Source: Deltaproteobacteria bacterium (GTDB lineage: Bacteria; Desulfobacterota; Anaeroferrophillalia; Anaeroferrophillales; Tharpellaceae). Taken from it: a stretch of DNA of 7,147 nucleotides. The notes beneath the pieces are model-generated. The model saw only the letters and a list, made by a program, of their open reading frames with translations. It was not told the origin of the DNA and did not search any database. Where the stretch lies: assembly GCA_030633185.1 (NCBI GenBank), contig DAOVTG010000127.1, positions 1-7,147 on the forward strand, in the 5' to 3' direction. Below, piece by piece: positions 5,673-7,147 of this stretch (within the stretch, counting starts at the first letter, position 1; every line of letters begins with the position of its first letter). The position numbers were made by a program, and so were the translations under genes.

Positions 5673-7147
5673 ATGGAAAAGAAGATATTTCCGATCTTTG
5701 ATGAGTTTGAACGGCTCGCAAGTGGCTACAACTATGTGCCCATTTGTCGTGAGATTGTTGCCGATCTCGATACGCCGTTGACCCTCTATCATAAACTTGC
5801 GGTTAAAGAGGAGTTTTCGTTTTTGCTTGAAAGTCTTGAAGGTGGTGAACGTTGGGGGCGATACAGCTTTATCGGTTATCGGCCGGCGCTCCTTTTTTGT
5901 CAGCGCCACAGTGAAATTGAGATTACGCGGGGTCGGCAAAAAGAGTTGATTAAGACAGCCGATCCTTTGCCGGAGATCGCCCGGATTATGAAATTGATGC
6001 AGCCTGCTCCGGTAGCCGGTTTACCTGGTTTTTATGGTGGCGCAGTTGGTTTTTTCTCTTTTGAAACGGTCAAGGCGTTTGAGGAAATACCCAACACCGT
6101 AGATTGCGATGTTGATGGGGCTGATGCTTGGTTCATGGTGCCGGAGATTTTGCTGGTGCATGATAACCTGCGTCATACTATATCACTGGTTCGTTTGGTT
6201 GCAGTCGGTGAGGGGCGGCGAGATCGGGGAAAATTGGCGGGTTTATATCGAGAGGCATTATTTGATCTTGATGAGGTCGTTCAACGTATTCGTCAGCCTT
6301 TGAGCTGGGTTGCCCCGACTCCGGTGGCCGAGCCATTGTCGTTTAAATCCAATATGAGCCACGCCGAGTTCTTACGTATGGTTGAGCGGGCGGTCAAATA
6401 TGTTGAGGCCGGAGATCTGATTCAGGTGGTTTTGGCACAGCGTTTTCAATGTCTTCAGAAGCTTGATCCGGATGCCATCTATAGAGCTTTACGTCTGATA
6501 AATCCTTCACCCTATCTTTTCCATTTTAATTTTAAAGGTGAGCGCCTGATCGGTTCATCTCCGGAATTATTGGTTCGTAAAAACGGCTTACGGGTCGCGG
6601 TTCGCCCGATTGCCGGAACCCGACCGCGAGGGGCCGATGCGGGCGCTGATCAGCGTTTGGCTGAAGAGTTGCTGGGCGATCCAAAAGAGGTGGCTGAACA
6701 TATTATGTTGGTCGATCTCGGGCGCAACGATATCGGTCGGGTTTCAGCTTATGGCAAGGTTCTGGTTGAAGAGTTGATGAAGGTTGAACGTTATTCGCAT
6801 GTTATGCATATTGTCTCCCATGTCGAAGGTGAGCTGCGATCCGGTCTCGATATGTTTGATACCTTCAGGGCCTGTTACCCGGCCGGAACCGTGAGTGGTG
6901 CTCCCAAAGTCAGGGCCTTAGAAATTATCGATGAACTTGAACCGACCCGGCGCGGGCCCTATGCCGGGGCGGTCGGTTATTTTGGCTTCTCCGGCGATAT
7001 GGATTTTGCGATTACGATTCGTACGGTAACCGTAAAAGATGACCTGATCCATTTCCAGGCCGGCGCCGGCATCGTCGCCGACTCCAATCCCGAAATGGAG
7101 TACCAGGAGACCCTCAACAAGGCTTCAGCCATGCGCCGGGCCTTAGA
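5673..7147 (+). CDS. trpE: Anthranilate synthase component I, 3' end cut by window edge
   Basis: The ATG at 5673 opens 491 complete codons without a stop before the right edge; the family is about 490-520 residues, so only the last few are missing. TrpE converts chorismate to anthranilate, using ammonia from the glutaminase TrpG, in the first committed step of tryptophan synthesis. The N-terminal domain holds the LLES motif (51-54, then GRYSFIG) associated with tryptophan feedback binding. The chorismate-binding domain starts at about 228 (MSHAEFLRMVERAVKY) and shows PIAGTRPRG (312-320), VDLGRNDIGRV (from 347), YPAGTVSGAPK (402-412) and QAGAGIVADS (from 462). It is a stand-alone TrpE, and trpG probably follows beyond the edge (inference). 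Sequence similarity to PabB exists, but the Trp-codon leader and the LLES motif settle the assignment. Expression should be controlled by the attenuator immediately upstream. Confidence 0.95.
   Translation, partial: MEKKIFPIFDEFERLASGYNYVPICREIVADLDTPLTLYHKLAVKEEFSFLLESLEGGERWGRYSFIGYRPALLFCQRHSEIEITRGRQKELIKTADPLPEIARIMKLMQPAPVAGLPGFYGGAVGFFSFETVKAFEEIPNTVDCDVDGADAWFMVPEILLVHDNLRHTISLVRLVAVGEGRRDRGKLAGLYREALFDLDEVVQRIRQPLSWVAPTPVAEPLSFKSNMSHAEFLRMVERAVKYVEAGDLIQVVLAQRFQCLQKLDPDAIYRALRLINPSPYLFHFNFKGERLIGSSPELLVRKNGLRVAVRPIAGTRPRGADAGADQRLAEELLGDPKEVAEHIMLVDLGRNDIGRVSAYGKVLVEELMKVERYSHVMHIVSHVEGELRSGLDMFDTFRACYPAGTVSGAPKVRALEIIDELEPTRRGPYAGAVGYFGFSGDMDFAITIRTVTVKDDLIHFQAGAGIVADSNPEMEYQETLNKASAMRRAL

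Noticed and set aside
5661..5939. Minus-strand ORF over the start of trpE
   Set aside because: It is antisense to the conserved trpE N-terminus, which is clearly the coding strand; its translation shows no recognisable motif.
6109..6303. Plus-strand ORF inside trpE
   Set aside because: It is a frame-shifted shadow of trpE with no independent ribosome binding site or family signal.

Overview
The window looks like ordinary chromosomal DNA from a Gram-negative bacterium, probably of the Desulfobacterota/deltaproteobacterial type. That placement is an inference: it rests on the flavour of the proteins (a molybdopterin-binding protein with a cysteine-rich tail, a YgiQ-type radical SAM protein, RNase D, a periplasmic TPR-SPOR protein) and on short repeat elements resembling those seen in such genomes. 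No phage, plasmid, CRISPR, rRNA or tRNA feature was recognised.

Layout. (1) Positions 1-729, plus strand: 3' part of a molybdopterin-binding protein gene, cut by the left edge. Its end overlaps by 12 bases the end of (2) rnd (RNase D), 718-1863, minus strand. (3) The 424-base gap between the divergent rnd and ygiQ genes holds a BIME-like repeat: four copies of a degenerate 17-mer in alternating orientation, forming two 82-base units that are inverted copies of each other. (4) A ygiQ-family radical SAM gene, about 2288-4105, plus strand. (5) A 143-base palindromic MITE-like element, 4134-4276, between two convergent genes. (6) A TPR-SPOR protein gene, 4291-5286, minus strand. (7) A solitary copy of the MITE's terminal repeat at 5406-5423, then a trp control region: a perfect TTGACA hexamer, a 29-codon leader peptide with four Trp codons within five, and an intrinsic terminator. 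(8) trpE from 5673, plus strand, running off the right edge with only its last few codons missing.

How the parts work together. The clearest functional unit is the right end. The leader ORF, a possible 1:2 / 2:3 pairing segment and the terminator form a classical ribosome-mediated attenuator that should make trpE expression depend on charged tRNA-Trp. TrpE also keeps the LLES motif associated with tryptophan feedback inhibition, so control at two levels is likely. The other genes are single housekeeping or accessory functions with no evident shared pathway.

The least explained material is the non-coding repeats: the rnd-ygiQ BIME-like array and the MITE-like family with one full copy and one solo end. 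No transposase gene is present in the window, so both would have to be mobilised from elsewhere.
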